Source: Ottelia alismoides (taxonomy: Eukaryota > Streptophyta > Magnoliopsida > Alismatales > Hydrocharitaceae). From it: DNA of 64,000 bases. Shown here piece by piece: positions 49,813-61,571 of the stretch. Made by a program: the position numbers and the translations under genes. The DNA is taken from contig JAZKJV010005761.1 of the NCBI GenBank assembly GCA_037367405.1, positions 1 to 64,000 on the forward strand, read 5' to 3'. Positions within the stretch are counted from its first letter, which is position 1, and every line of letters starts with the position of its first letter. The notes below the pieces were generated by a model. The model did not search any database, had not been told where the DNA came from, and saw only the letters and a list, made by a program, of their open reading frames with translations.

Positions 49813-49829
49813 AACCATAAACATGTGCA

Positions 49830-50228
49830 GAGAATGAATGTAGCAGAAATGAAAATGCTAAGGTGAATGTATGGACACACACATACACACACACACACGT
49901 AAAGATAGGATTCAGAATGGTGCGATCAGAAAGAAAGTTGGAGTAGCTCCGATCGAGGATAGGATGCGAGAAAATCGCTTAAGATGGTTTGGACATTTGC
50001 AAAGAAGATCAGCTGATGCACCAATTAGGAGATGTGAGTGTTGGGATGTTGAGCCGGCTAAAAGAGGGCGAGGACGACCCAAGAAGTGTTGGAAAGAAAC
50101 CATACGAAGGGATCTTAGTTTTGTGGATATAAGCACGGGATTGATCCAAGATAGATCTGAATGGAGGCGAAGAAACCATGTAGCCGACCCTACATAATTG
50201 TGGGAAAAGGCTTTGTTGTTGTTGTTGT
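49830..50228 (+). pseudogene. RTE-clade LINE, 3' end
   Basis: The end of the LINE reverse-transcriptase protein is readable: NVAEMKMLR at 49838, then after a microsatellite [36 protein letters not shown] and [12 protein letters not shown], ending [13 protein letters not shown] with a stop at 50196-50198. This is the typical C-terminus of plant RTE elements. A short untranslated tail ends in (TTG)5 at 50213-50227, as expected of RTE 3' ends. An (AC)n run at 49874-49898 splits the conserved GHTRKDRI block and shifts the frame. Everything upstream is lost, as is common for LINE copies. Confidence 0.9.
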
Positions 50229-50265
50229 AAGGGTATTTACATGCATTTCTTTGATATAATAAAGG

Positions 50266-50286
50266 TGACGAAATGGAGATTCATCA
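50266..50286. repeat. Possible remnant of an LTR start hairpin
   Basis: TGACGAA and TTCATCA arms around a 7-base centre resemble the hairpin at 14553, 27935 and 44504. It follows ataataaagg, a weak polypurine run. It is short, so this is tentative. Confidence 0.35.
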
Positions 50287-50289
50287 TTA

Positions 50290-50890
50290 CCCCGTATGCA
50301 CCCCCTGCTCCTATTTACCGAGTGCACCACATTCATGAGTAGCCTGTACATGGTCCTCACAAGACGTGGACTCAAGGTCAGCTTGAGATCCACGAGACAA
50401 TTGATGGAGCCGACCATCGAGACAATGACCAAGGAATCTCCACAGGTGTAAGAGCTGAATGGGATTTGGTACGCCAACGATTCCAACGCCACCCATTGAC
50501 AACCATAACAGATCCAGTACCCCCCTCAGACCTAGTACGAATAGTTCCCACCCCCTCAGCAACAGTCGAACGATTTGCTTCCTTTTCAGTACTAGCAACA
50601 TCCTCCTTAGCAGAGCCAGTACCGCCAGTAGGTCCATCAGGGACCTAGTAGATCTCATCAGGGACATCAACATCCTCATCAAGGACAAAATCATGGGGCA
50701 TCATCCTCTGACCCTTCTAACCTTCATAGGGTCTTAGAGGAGATCATACTTCTTCACAATGAGCAGCAGGACCAGAGAGCACATATCAATCGGCTCTCAC
50801 GTTGGCAAGATGAGTTTATCGCCCCCAGGACCTCCGTCCTAGCACAAGTTCAGTTTGACCCCAACAAACTGAACAATGGAAAGATTTGAT
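50290..50890 (+). pseudogene. Gag C-terminal tail of element E2
   Basis: A glutamine- and proline-rich run (frame with stops, 50500-50700) precedes LEEIILLHNEQQDQRAHINR and WQDEFIAPRTSVLAQVQFDP, ending at a stop near 50888. This matches the layout of the gag tail in element B. The gag core and the whole 5' part of E2 are missing; the RTE fragment and the copia LTR lie there instead. Confidence 0.65.
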
Positions 50891-52000
50891 AAAAGGATCA
50901 GGTATATTGTTCCGATTCCTTTAAATCAGATCATGAGATTAACCGCATGGTGTTCACCATATTATTCTCTGGAGCGGTAGGACCATGCAGACCCCTGATC
51001 TGACACGACGGAATGGAGTGGAGGATACTGATGAGCAATCCCCTCTAGATAGCTTAGAGGAGGACTATCACCAACAACACCACAAGGGGAGTTGAATCCT
51101 AAAAAAACCAGAAAATCGAAAAATAATAATAAAGCGATATTGAGCATGATGACGAGCAGCGAGTCTTCATGAGATGAGAAGATCACCAAGGATGCAGCAC
51201 CAACATTCTTTCTAGCTTTAGTTTTGATTTAGTTCCATTTCATGCATTTTAGTCGAGTCTTGTACAAAGTCTGAGTCCAAGCCAAAGTCAAGTACAAATG
51301 GATTTTGCTTCCAATAAGAATTCAGATGATGATGTTGCGGTTTCACATCATGAGACCGTAATAATCCCTTTCCCTCTGAACTTATATAAGGGAAAGAAGA
51401 AAATTCTCAAAAAATGATCTAGATGTTTTGGAAATGGAAAGGATGTGTAGAGATAATGTCAAAGTTGATACCTTTCTACCAATTAGTGAATATGATTCCT
51501 ACATTCAAGAAGTACCTAAAGATAAGATGTAAATAAAGACCACGCAAATAAAGAAACATGTGTTATCCGTAGCCACTACTTATGTGATCCATAATGAGAC
51601 CATGCACATGATGGAAGTGTAGAGCTAGAGATGCAACAAATGAAATGGTAGAGACCTAATTCAGAGAGCAGTACAAAGTATCTCTCGTCAGAAGATGAGT
51701 GCTACAGAGTTGATATGGTTGATCATTGGTAGAAACAGTTAGCTTGGGTTGGTGATTCCCTCTCAATAGGAGAAGATAGTGTAGATGAGGAAGTTCGATA
51801 GATCTTGCAGAATCAACCCTTACCCACAAAAGAATTTTCTGATGCATCTCCCTACGTCTTCAATCACTCAGAAGACGACTTAGACATGTTCCATTCAGTT
51901 CAATCAAAGGGAAAGGATGTCGAGTCAGACGCGATTGTTAACAATTTCATGGATACCTTTTGCGATCCAAATCCTGAGCAGAACTAATTGGTTTCTAGTA
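50891..52000 (+). pseudogene. Gag-pol spacer of element E2, protease not found
   Basis: Near 51440-51540 the translation reads NVKVDTFLPISEYDSYIQEVPKDKM, close to the pre-protease block of Athila elements and of B (36420-36500). No D(S/T)G triplet or ILGRPF block follows; the sequence moves to an acidic stretch (51805-51987) and then the RT N-terminus. I infer that the protease has been deleted. Confidence 0.55.
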
Positions 52001-52039
52001 TCACAACAGATGCATCCATATCCACTACAGAGTTAGATT

Positions 52040-53175
52040 CAGAGGCAGTTGAGCCAGATTTACCTGATGATCATGCCATTCTCGAGCTCAAACCTCTACC
52101 CTGCCACCTTGAAGTATGCCTTCCTTGTGGTCCTACCACAGATGTTCCCGGTCATTATCAGTGCTAGCTTGATCGGAGAACAAGAATCTTGCTTGCTAGA
52201 GATTCTTAAACAGAACCGCAAGGCCATAGGTTGGAGCGTGTCTGATCTTTGCAGGATTAATCCCGCATTGAGTTTACATCATATTTACCTTGAGGAAGGT
52301 GCTTGACCCTCTCGTGAGTTCCAACGTAGGCTGAATCCAAACTTACGAGATGTGGTCAAGATGGAGATCGAAAAATGGTGTGACATGTGTCTTATATATC
52401 CCATCTCTGATTTCAAGTGGGTGGCACTACTTCACATAGTCCCTAAGAAGGCATGACTTCATGTCGTCACTGACTCGGATGGAGAGGAGATTGCGATGCG
52501 AGTACCCATGTTATGGCATGTTTATGTGGATTAAAGACACTTGAATGCCACGATGAAAAAGGATCATTTTCCCTTACCATTCATATAAAAGATATCAGAG
52601 AGACTAGCGAGGAAAGAATTCTTTTGTTTTCTAGATAGGTACTCGAGACCAAGTGTCCGTCACTTCTGAGGATCAGGAAAAGACCACCTTTAAATGTCCA
52701 TTCGGTATATACATATTCATGTGCATGTCCTTTGGGTTATGCAATTAACCATGGACTTTCCAATGGTGCATTATTGTATTATTTGCTGAGATGGTGGGCA
52801 ATTTCCTGGAGGTCTTAATGAATGACTTCTCGGTCCAGGACGACTCATTTGACACTTATCTATTTCATTCGGATCGAGTCCTCAAGAAGTGCAGTGAGGT
52901 GAATCTGGTGCTCTCTCTTGGGAGAAGAGTCATTTTATGGTTCAAGAGGGTAGTGTGTTGGGGCATGTCATCTCCAAGAGGGGAATAGGGGTTGACCCTA
53001 CCAAGGTGGATGTGATCAAGAAACTTCAACTACCAACCAACAACAAACAGGTGTGGTCATTCCTCGGACATGGCAATTTTTACCCCGTATTCATAAAGGA
53101 CTTTTCAAATATTGTCTTACCACTTACGGAGCTCTTAGGAAAAGACATGGAGTTCATTGTAGATGTATCTTGAGG
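52040..53175 (+). pseudogene. Reverse transcriptase of element E2
   Basis: 52049-52306 holds the N-terminal region (ATLKYAFLVVLPQMFPVIISASL, RKAIGWSVSDLCRINPALSLHHIYLEE). Then come PSREFQRRLNPNLRDVVKMEI, WVALLHIVPKK, an RT palm with frame breaks (KDHFPLPFI, ARKEFFCFLDRYS) and LEVLMNDFSVQDDSFD. The catalytic box reads LMND (52815-52826): the first aspartate codon is AAT, asparagine. The connection domain (GSVLGHVISKRGIGVDPTKV, SFLGHGNFY-VFIKDFS) is at 52937-53175. The element belongs to the same lineage as B. Confidence 0.9.
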
Positions 53176-53600
53176 CCTTCGAGCTCCTAAAGTGGAAGAT
53201 TACAGACCTCATATTTGTCTCTTTCCTTTGAGATCATGATGGACACTTCCGACTTTGTAGTTGGGCCTATGTTATAACAAAATAGAGAAGGGATTCCTTA
53301 TGTTGTCCACTACGCAAGCAAAATACTCGATCAGGCCCAACGGAATTACAACATCACAGAAAAGGAAATGCTTGTCGTAGTATTTGCCTTGGACAAATTC
53401 ATGTCACATCTTTTAGGGTCCAAGCTTACTAAGTTCACATATCACACATCCATCAAGTACGTCATGGAAAAGAAGGATGCGAAGGCACATCTTCTTAGAT
53501 GGATTTTATTACTCAAAGAGTTTGATTTTCATATCAAGGATAAGCCAGGAGTGAAGAATGTGATGGTTGATCACCTCTCCTTTATAGAGTTACATAGTTC
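53176..53600 (+). pseudogene. RNase H of element E2
   Basis: Readable blocks are SFEIMMDTSDFVVG, VVHYASKILDQAQRNYNITEKEMLVVVFALDKFMSHL, and in the open frame 53368-53814 TYHTSIKYVMEKKDAKAHLLRW, LLKEFDFHIKDKPGVKNVMVDHLS. This is the Athila RNase H order with only a few breaks, and it is better preserved than in element B. The 148-codon open frame (53368-53814) continues into the integrase linker. Confidence 0.9.
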
Positions 53601-54780
53601 CTCTGAGGCTGACCCTATCAAGGACTCCTTCCCCCACGAGTCGATATGTTCTGTTGATTCGCTTCCATGGTATGCCACCATGGTGAATTTCTTAGGGTCT
53701 AGGACAATTCCCCATGATTGGCCTAAGAACAGCGTTGGCCGACTTAAGTCAGAATCTAGGAAATACCATTGGGAGTTTCTGTTCCTTTTCTTTGAAGGCT
53801 TGGATTGTGTCTGAAGGAGGTGCATTCCTCAGGAGGAATACATGACTGTCCTCACCTACTTCCATTCCTTGGAGGTAGGAGGACATCACTATAGAAAGAG
53901 GACCGGTTGGAAAGCGCTTCAATGTGGTTTGTACTGTCGACCATGTTTTGTGATGCATATGGATTTGTTAGGTCGTACCCAATATGTCTGAGAATAGGTG
54001 GTACCGTCGATCCCAAAGATGAAATGCCCATGCAACCGATCATCATGGTTGATGTTTTCGATGCACGAAGCATAGATTTCATGGTCCCATTCCCTAAAAT
54101 TCATGGCTATGAGCACATTCTCTTGGAGGTTGATTATCTCTTTAGGGAGGTGAAGAGCACCGTATCACTATTCCATACCACCCACAATCAAATGGCATGG
54201 ATGAGGTACCGAATAGGGAGGTGAAGGTCATTTTGCAGAAGCTAGTCTGCCCTTATAGGAAGAACTGGTCTCAGCTCTTCGACCAAGTTCTATGGGCATA
54301 CTGGACTGTTTACAAGACCCTGCTTAGAACCTCCCCATTCAGATGGTTAATGGAAAGCCGTGTCATCTACCTACTGAGCTAATACACAAATCTGAATGGG
54401 TATTAAAAAAGATGAATTGGAAAACACATGAAAGACATTAGAGCAGAGAGATGGATCTAAATGAGATTTTAGAAATCAGAAATAAGGAATATGATAACAA
54501 CGTGATCTATAAGTACAGAATCAAGAGTTGGCACGATCAACATATCATAAGCAAGAGTTTTGTCCCAAGACAGAAGGTATGGTTATTCAATGTCAGGTTG
54601 AAGATTTTTAAGGCAAGTTAAAGTCCAAGTGGACAGGACCCTTCATAGTCCGAGAAGTGCACATGAACGACATTGTATGGATTTCAGAGCTTGCAAATGG
54701 TGCACGGCCATTCCTCATAAATGTGCAATTGCTGAAGTATTTTATAGGATTAAATGAGCAAGTTGCCCGAATTTAAGAGA
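53601..54780 (+). pseudogene. Integrase of element E2, core deleted
   Basis: The linker (DSFPHESICSVDSLPWYATMVNFL) and remains of the zinc-binding region lead into FDARSIDFMVPFPKIHGYEHILLEVDYLF, with the first catalytic D at 54132-54134. Directly afterwards comes ITIPYHPQSNGMDEVPNREVKVIL (third residue E, 54203-54205). The stretch with the second aspartate (SDGGTHF in the family) is missing, so about 150 bases have been deleted near 54155. The C-terminal part (KNWSQLFDQVLWAYWTVYKT, SPFRWL) is at 54255-54350 and the tail at 54500-54780. Confidence 0.88.
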
Positions 54781-55153
54781 TCTCATTCATGCGTGTCCTA
54801 GAATCTCATGATCCACTCTTAGGGAATGCATGAATCATCACTACTTCCAACATCTCCATGCATCTCTTTCCCCATTCCCTTTTGTGTCTGTATATTCCTC
54901 AATCAGTTCACCAGAGCCTAAGTATTGGGGGGATCTATGCCCGCTCTATTTATATACTCATTCACTTCTCCTCTTGACATCGACCACCCCATTTTTGCTC
55001 TTTGTCTACACTTAGGTTGACTAAAGCCTAAGTATAGGGGGGCATGTCGATTTATATACTTTTATTCATCTCACTCTCCTACGCTTAGCACGAGCTATGT
55101 CTTTTCCACACTTTTGATGCTCTGAGGACATAACACACGCTAAGTATAGGGGG
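54780..55153 (+). promoter_or_regulatory. Polypurine stem-loop series of element E2
   Basis: Three motifs follow integrase: CCTAAGTATTGGGGGG at 54917-54932 (arm partner unclear); CTTAGG (55011-55016) with CCTAAG (55028-55033) leading into TATAGGGGGG; and GCTTAGC (55083-55089) with GCTAAGT (55139-55145) leading into ATAGGGGG. They hold the place of the three motifs in element A (12404-12665). Confidence 0.65.
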
Positions 55154-56630
55154 TATGCATATATTACATATATACTTTACCCGTAACTTGTAATTTCATG
55201 TATTTTTATATATATTCTTCAATAATTATGGGATGGGTAAAATTAGTTAAAAAGAAGAAAATTTTGTATAATTTTATAATATGTATATAAGTTGTAAAAT
55301 AAGTATAATACTTATAATATCCTTCTTGTAAAATCGTTGTAAATTAATACTTTTGTAAAATTGTTGTAAAATAGGAGGCATACTAGAAAACTAATAAAAG
55401 AAGTCTTTGGTAAGAAGGGCTTCTTATTTACTCTTGCATACCAACCTTGCATATAAAAAATATAAAAAATAATCTTGCACTTCATTCATATGTATTTCCA
55501 TTTCATTTCCATATCTTGCATATGCAATGTGGAAAGTTAGTGGGTTTTGAACCGACTTATGAAAAGAAACCAAGGATGGACTTGAATTGACCTTAATCTA
55601 CTTAGTTTTAGAGGAACCTTATAGGAACTGGAGTTGAGACTTTTCAAGTCGAGCAACTTAATTTTTTAAGTCCACAAGACTATGTTCACCTATCATCTTG
55701 ATTGGTCTAAGTAGAATATTTCATACACACTCATGATTCTTTTAGAAAGTGGTTTAACTTGGATAGGCACCTTGCACGTAGCTCTTCATTGATGAAGTGG
55801 TAATGGGTGGAATCCACTTGCAAGAGATGCACACGACTGGAAACAAACACAAGAGTGGCCATTGCACCCCAACCTAGTCTAGTGGCATGGATGTCTAAAG
55901 ATGGGAGTTGTAGGTTGAAATAAAGCTTCAGATGAGGGATGGTCTGCCGACACAATTTTTTCTCAGACCTCAAAACAAGTGCAAAAAAGACTCTATATCC
56001 TTAGTGGCACAATAAGATCAATGCAATGTAATAATTCTTTCCACCAAATAGAAGTAGATGCATTAAAAAAGAATAAAGTTATGTATATTGACCACAATGG
56101 TCAAGCTTAAGAGAGACTGCAAATCTTCCTGGAGACTTGGCTACACTATACGGCTTCACAAGGAGATGTAGCTACATTGACCACATTCCTTTTCTCTCCT
56201 TATTCTTCTATTCTCTCCCCCTTTGATTGTGGACACATCACGTACCTAAAATTAAAAAGAAATACCCTGCTCCTCGAGGAAAGAGTAGATAGTCTGGGCA
56301 ATTAAGGTCACATTGCTAAGAGAAGGTTGTTCTTTGTCACTTCTAATGTGGAGAGCTATATTTCACTTACACAGTACAAGTAAGATTCATAGTCATCAGA
56401 AATTGCTATGAGGACTTGTTCTGACCAGACTGTTGAGGCGACTTGAATAGAGGCTTGTGGAACTTAAAGGTTGTTAGGTCTTAAATCATATTCCCAATAA
56501 GGTTCTTCCAAACTAATAACCCAAAGGTCGAGTCGAGCCCAATTTTCACCTTTTGTTCATGACCTTGGTATGGAATCCAAAATCATTTCACTTTTGCACT
56601 TCATTTTTATTGCTTGGCGACGAGCAACGA
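55154..56630 (+). other. 3' untranslated region of element E2
   Basis: 55154-55450 is AT-rich. From about 55870 it matches 13700-14537 and 43855-44487 (accccaacctagtctagtgg, ctaaagatgggagttgtaggttg, accctgctcctcgaggaaagag, caataaggttc). No env-like frame is recognised in the interval where some Athila elements carry one; the minus frame 55731-55973 is an antisense chance opening. Confidence 0.65.
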
Positions 56631-58829
56631 TTAAGTATAAGGGGTCGATGAATCTGTGACTCATCGCACTAAAAATTGAAAATAGAGCTTCGTCCCCAAG
56701 TAATTAGCTACATTTCATCATTTATTATGCATTATTATCATTCATTCATTTAGAGATAATATTTACATTTTAGCATGCATATTTTCATTAAATAAGAAGC
56801 CAAATTCCCTGGTAAATATCACATGTATTATACCATGTTTCCCCTATTTTTATCTATTTTTCACTAATTTAGAGTTGAATAAAATCAACTCTATAGTGTA
56901 CATATTACTAACACTAATAAATGAAAAATATTAGAAAATACTAACTTTTAAATTTCCCAATAAAATCCAAACCCTAGTTTGAAACAAAAAACCTTAAAAC
57001 GTGAATATCTTTCTCATACAGTCTCCTATGGACCCCTACTCAATTTTGAATTAATGTACATTCAACTACCTTCAACCAAGATCAAAATTAAAAAAAATCA
57101 GAGTTCATAAATGAAACAAGGGTTTTGGGCCCCAATTGTATATTGTACACATTAACCTATTTTGACCTTATTATTTTATGTACAAAAATATTTTTTATTT
57201 ATTTATTTTGCATTCATTTTCTTTGATTATAGTTTTAATAAAATATGTAAAAATCCAAGTAAAAATGAATCATAAATTAAAGAAAATAAATCAACATGAG
57301 TATGCATTTATAATATATGCATATATCTTCTTTATTTTATTTTCTTTTTTGATTAATTATTAAAAATCCAAAAAATTATATTAGGGTGTGAATATTTTAT
57401 TTTATTTTTATCATATTTAAAAATGTCATTTTTTGCAAAAGATGACAATGCGGTATTTTATATCTATAGGATACCACAAAAAAATACTTTTTGAATATAT
57501 AATTTCATTTGATTTTGGGTTCTTCAAGAAAGTTGTTGATCTCGTTGAGACAAACAATTTTAATGTTGATCACTATTTGATTTGTCCTCTTTTGCTATTT
57601 CTTTTTTATTTTTCTTTGAATTTATTTTATGAGTTTTTCTGGGAGCGATACGTGGCTGCTCTTGGAACCGCCATGTGTCACCGTCATTTTCTTTATTATT
57701 TTATTTTGTTTTAATTTAATTTAATTTAATAATTTCTATTTTCTTTTATTTTTTACTTTTATTATCATTTTTTATATTTATTTTCATTTATTTTATTAAT
57801 TTATTTTATTACTCATTATTTATTAATTATTTTAATTATTATTTTAATTATTGATTTTTATTTTTATTTTTCATTTTTTCTTTGCCACGTGGCCACCTCC
57901 ACTGCACACCACGTGGCACCCTCCCCTCCTCTCTCCTTTTTGCCCTATGCGGCGGCAACCGCCCACCCTGCCTTACGCAATGGTGCTTGCAACCTCCTCC
58001 TACAACCACAACGACCCCCACATATTCCAGCATTCACTCCCCTCATCTCCATGACTTGGCCCCTCCTCCTTTCTTGCCATTAAAAGTTCGTCGCTGACCC
58101 CCTTTGCGCGGGATCCACCACTAACGAGAGGAGTAGGTCCAGCCTTTAGCTTCGGATCTTGGTGACAACAAGAAGACAGAGGTAGGCATCGACGACCACT
58201 CCAGATTCCTCATAACAGTGAGATCCGAGGTGTCGTCTAGGACCTTGTAGCTGCAGGTGTCATTGTAGCTTTAATTTCTTCGAGCTCCGTCGACTCGAGT
58301 TGAGGCGATGATCAAAGCAGCTCCATTGCGCTCCAATTTCGGTGAATCCTAGGTAAAACCCATCTTCTTCGTCCCTTCCTCTTATCTCCTTCTTCCTTAC
58401 TAATTTCCCATTCCTCTATTCTTCCGCCCTCACTTCGATCACCTTCCACTCGCACCACTGCCCTCACCTTTGCTCGTGTATTTGCCATCGACAACCACCA
58501 TTGCAGCCACCCCTCATTTCGTTCTTCTCTCACATGAACAATAGCAGTCGGTTTTGCTCCCCTTTCAGTGACGGTCGCCCAGCCGGCCTACTCCGCCACT
58601 CACAGACGTACGACCGAGCTTCTTCCCTCAAGCTCACTCCTCAGCCATCTCGTTTTGGCCTATACATCACCAACTACTTCCAAGCTTCACTATCGACAAC
58701 CATCTCCAATGACCTCAACTCACACGAGGGACGCTCCGCCTTCCATCTCCCGCACCTTTGCATACCACTGCATCGGCTGACTCCGTGCCATCGCCTAGCC
58801 GCCATCCACTGAGGCACCATCGAGCCCTC

Positions 58830-61098
58830 ACCATTGCCTCAATCCCAACACTGCCACTCCCACCCTTTCCCCACGTGAGGAGCATGTGTGGTGTGGGGAG
58901 TATTGCGTCCGTACTCCCTCCCCCTGCAGTTCAGCATTCACGTAAAGCGTCTCTCCTCAGTTAGGACATGTGCAAGGCACATGTCCCTTGGAGAATTTGC
59001 ACCACTGCCCCCTAGTCTCCACGAATCTCACAAAGGTCGTCCCCCATACAACATGTGCTTTGCACATGCCCCTTGGAACAATTACACGATAGCCCCTATA
59101 GTTTGGTAATTGCATATCAGTCTTAGCCAACATTTTTCCTTTAATTATTTTTTTGCTATAATTTCATTTAGGACGCCATCTTTGGGCATTAATTTGAACA
59201 TTATTTTCATACATTTTGAATTTCTAATATCTGCATCTTGTAGATCACTTTATGCTCTATAATGTTGGATGATGATTATATTTAAATATTTAAGTGGAAG
59301 ATTGCATATTTTTCCCACTATGTGCTATTAAATTGATATTAAATTAATCATTGCCCTGAAAATTCTCAAAAATCTGCACTAGATAGATTTTAGTGTTTTG
59401 TACATTATGCCCAAAAATCATTGCATTTGCACATATATCAAGGTTGTAATAAATTAATTGGAGATTCAAGTAATTGATTTATAATAGATCATAGATCAAT
59501 TATTTTTAGGATTTATTAATTTTCATAGATTTCTGTCACATAAATTATTTAGGATAATTTTATTTCCAAGAAATAAATTGCTATTTATTAAAATCAATTT
59601 ACGAAAAATCACCTTGCATGCATCATTAACTCATAAAAAATTCGTTTTTCTTCCGAAAATTTCAAAAAATTAGAGGCCATTCATTTCATCATTTTTCACT
59701 CTGGCCAAGTTTTAGGATTGTCAGACTTCATTTTGTCAAACATTACATTTTAACCCCTAAACTTATCTGAATTTGCATGCCATTTATTAATTGCATTAAA
59801 AAAATAAAAAAATACCTTTTTAAAAACCAAGCTTCTCACATCCCACACACTCGACGCACTCCATTGCACACGACCGATGCTTCGCCTCATTAAACAACAA
59901 CGCCAACCGCCCGCATGTTGGCCGACACCCTCTATGCTCCGCTGCATCTCGCCCCCGCCTAATCGTGCTACCGGCCACCACCTCAGCTCGTTCTCAGTCT
60001 GCATGCCCACCCATTCCCCTTACACGTGAGCAACACATGGGGAGTGGTGAAATTTATGCATGCCCTCTTGTCACTATCCCCACCTCACATGCAAGGCACG
60101 TGAGGTGGGGTAAATTGCATGTAACTCCCCGCATATTCTAGCATTCATGCCCCAAAACTCCTCTTCATGTGCATGAGGGAAATTTTGCACGAAGGTCCCC
60201 TGTAGTTTTGTCATTCACACCAAGGCTCCCGCTTGACAGCAACATGTTCCTAGCACATGTCCCTTGAGAATTTTGCATTAACACCCCTTCTTCTCTTCAG
60301 ATCTGAAAGAAGTCCATCCTTCCACGAGGCACATGTGCCCCCTGGAAAAGTTGCATAAACATTTATCAGAGTCTCGGTAATTGCATCGATTGTATTTTTA
60401 TTTATTTATTTTCTATATTGCATGTAGGGCGTTGTGTTTGGGCCTTAATTTGAGCCTCATTTTCTCATCATTTTATCATTCTAAAAATTGCATTTTGTAG
60501 AACAACTTATTCTCTACCATGTGGATGTTTGATTGATTTTTTTATGGCTAATGGTTGATTTAAAAATTTATTTTAATTAAAAATTACATAATTTGCCCAC
60601 TGTGTGATCTCTTATTGATGTTAAATTAATTGTTACTCCAAAAATTCCAAAAAATTCACATCAGGTAGATATAATTGTGTTCTGCGTTGTGCCTAAAAAT
60701 CATCCCATTTGCACACATATGAGATTGCAATAAATTAATTGGTGATTTGAGTAATTGATTTTTAATAGCTCCTGGTTCAAATATTTTTTGGATCCATTAA
60801 TTTTCCTAGATTCCACTCACATAGATTTATCCAGAAAAATTTTATTTCCAATAAATAAATTGGCTTTCTATTTACTAAAATTATTTTGCAAAAAATAACC
60901 CTGCATGCATCATTAATTCGTAATAAATTCATTTTGCATCCGAAAATTTCAAAAACATTATAGTGCATTCATTTCATCATATTTTACATTATGGCCAAGT
61001 TTAAGGATTTTTTTGACTTGATTTAATCAAAAATTGTATTTTATCCCCTAAACATGTCAGAATTTGCATTTATTAATTACATTAAAAAAATAAAAAAG
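58830..61098. repeat. Divergent 1.27-kb tandem duplication in the E2 LTR
   Basis: 59100-59820 pairs with 60370-61098 block by block at an offset of about 1270: gtaattgcat, ttaggacgcc/gtagggcgtt, tttgggc.ttaattt, ccactatgtg/ccactgtgtg, ggttgtaataaattaattgg/agattgcaataaattaattgg, accttgcatgcatcatta, ccgaaaatttcaaaa and catttattaatt.cattaaaaaaataaaaaa. The GC-rich first part is less alike but repeats a gcaca/cacatgtcccttg phrase. The divergence suggests an old event. Confidence 0.8.
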
Positions 61099-61100
61099 TT

Positions 61101-61344
61101 GTAAATTACAAAGAGAGTCTCAACTATGTCTCAATTCCCGACTAAGGGACTTATTTTTCGATTGTAACAAAGACATGCCTGATATTATATTTTTGTCTTA
61201 GATAGAGTCCTCCATAAGCTTTAGCGACCCTTATATGTCGACGTTAAACCCTCATGTTGTAAGTTCCAACCCTTATTTGTTACAATTGAAAATGAGACCC
61301 CTTATTGGGAATCGAGGTATAGTTGGGGTCCTTTTGTAATTTAC
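61101..61344. mobile_element. 244-bp foldback element (MITE-like)
   Basis: Terminal inverted repeats of about 70 bp: 61101-61171 starts GTAAATTACAAA and 61276-61344 ends TTTTGTAATTTAC; the arms share actat, cgattccc-aa and caattgtaacaaa phrases in mirror order. There is no coding frame. No clear target-site duplication is seen. The second copy of the tandem repeat continues beyond it with aaaaattacctctatgaaaacc, matching aaaaataccttttt-aaaacc after unit 1, so it looks like an insertion into the repeat end. Confidence 0.8.
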
Positions 61345-61571
61345 CCATTCAAAAATTACCTCTATGAAAACCTAAGTTCTAGATCGCCTTTTAATCAACC
61401 TAAGGGGACAACTACCTCCATGAGTTCGATCTTGGGATTGCCCAAGTAAAATATAAAAATTTAACCGCTTTTCTTTTCATTGAAAAATCAATTTAAGTTG
61501 TTTTCAATTAATTCTTAGTATCTGAATACTACACCAATTTGACGTTATTAGTCAATGCAATTTTGGGTTTA

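Larger units (their letters stand above)
56631..61570 (+). repeat. Polypurine tract and 3' LTR of element E2 (long)
   Basis: AAGTATAAGGGG (56633-56644) is followed at 56645 by a hairpin with CGATGA and TCATCG arms, the same layout as other LTR starts here. Blocks recall LTR A at lower similarity (gggttttgg.c..caattgtata.t.tac near 57120 against 6205). A GC-rich core (57640-59100) carries a donor-like taggtaaaac at about 58350. The length, about 4.9 kb, is partly due to a tandem duplication and a foldback insertion. The 3' end is not defined; it meets LINE sequence at about 61570. Small frames in the GC-rich core show no domain. Confidence 0.6.

Noticed and set aside
54780..55973. Env-like gene that some Athila elements carry after integrase
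   Set aside because: No frame longer than about 80 codons and no signal peptide or membrane pattern on the plus strand in this interval.
57848..59109. Cluster of proline- and histidine-rich frames in the GC-rich core of the E2 LTR
   Set aside because: Short, overlapping, on both strands, without domains and inside an LTR.
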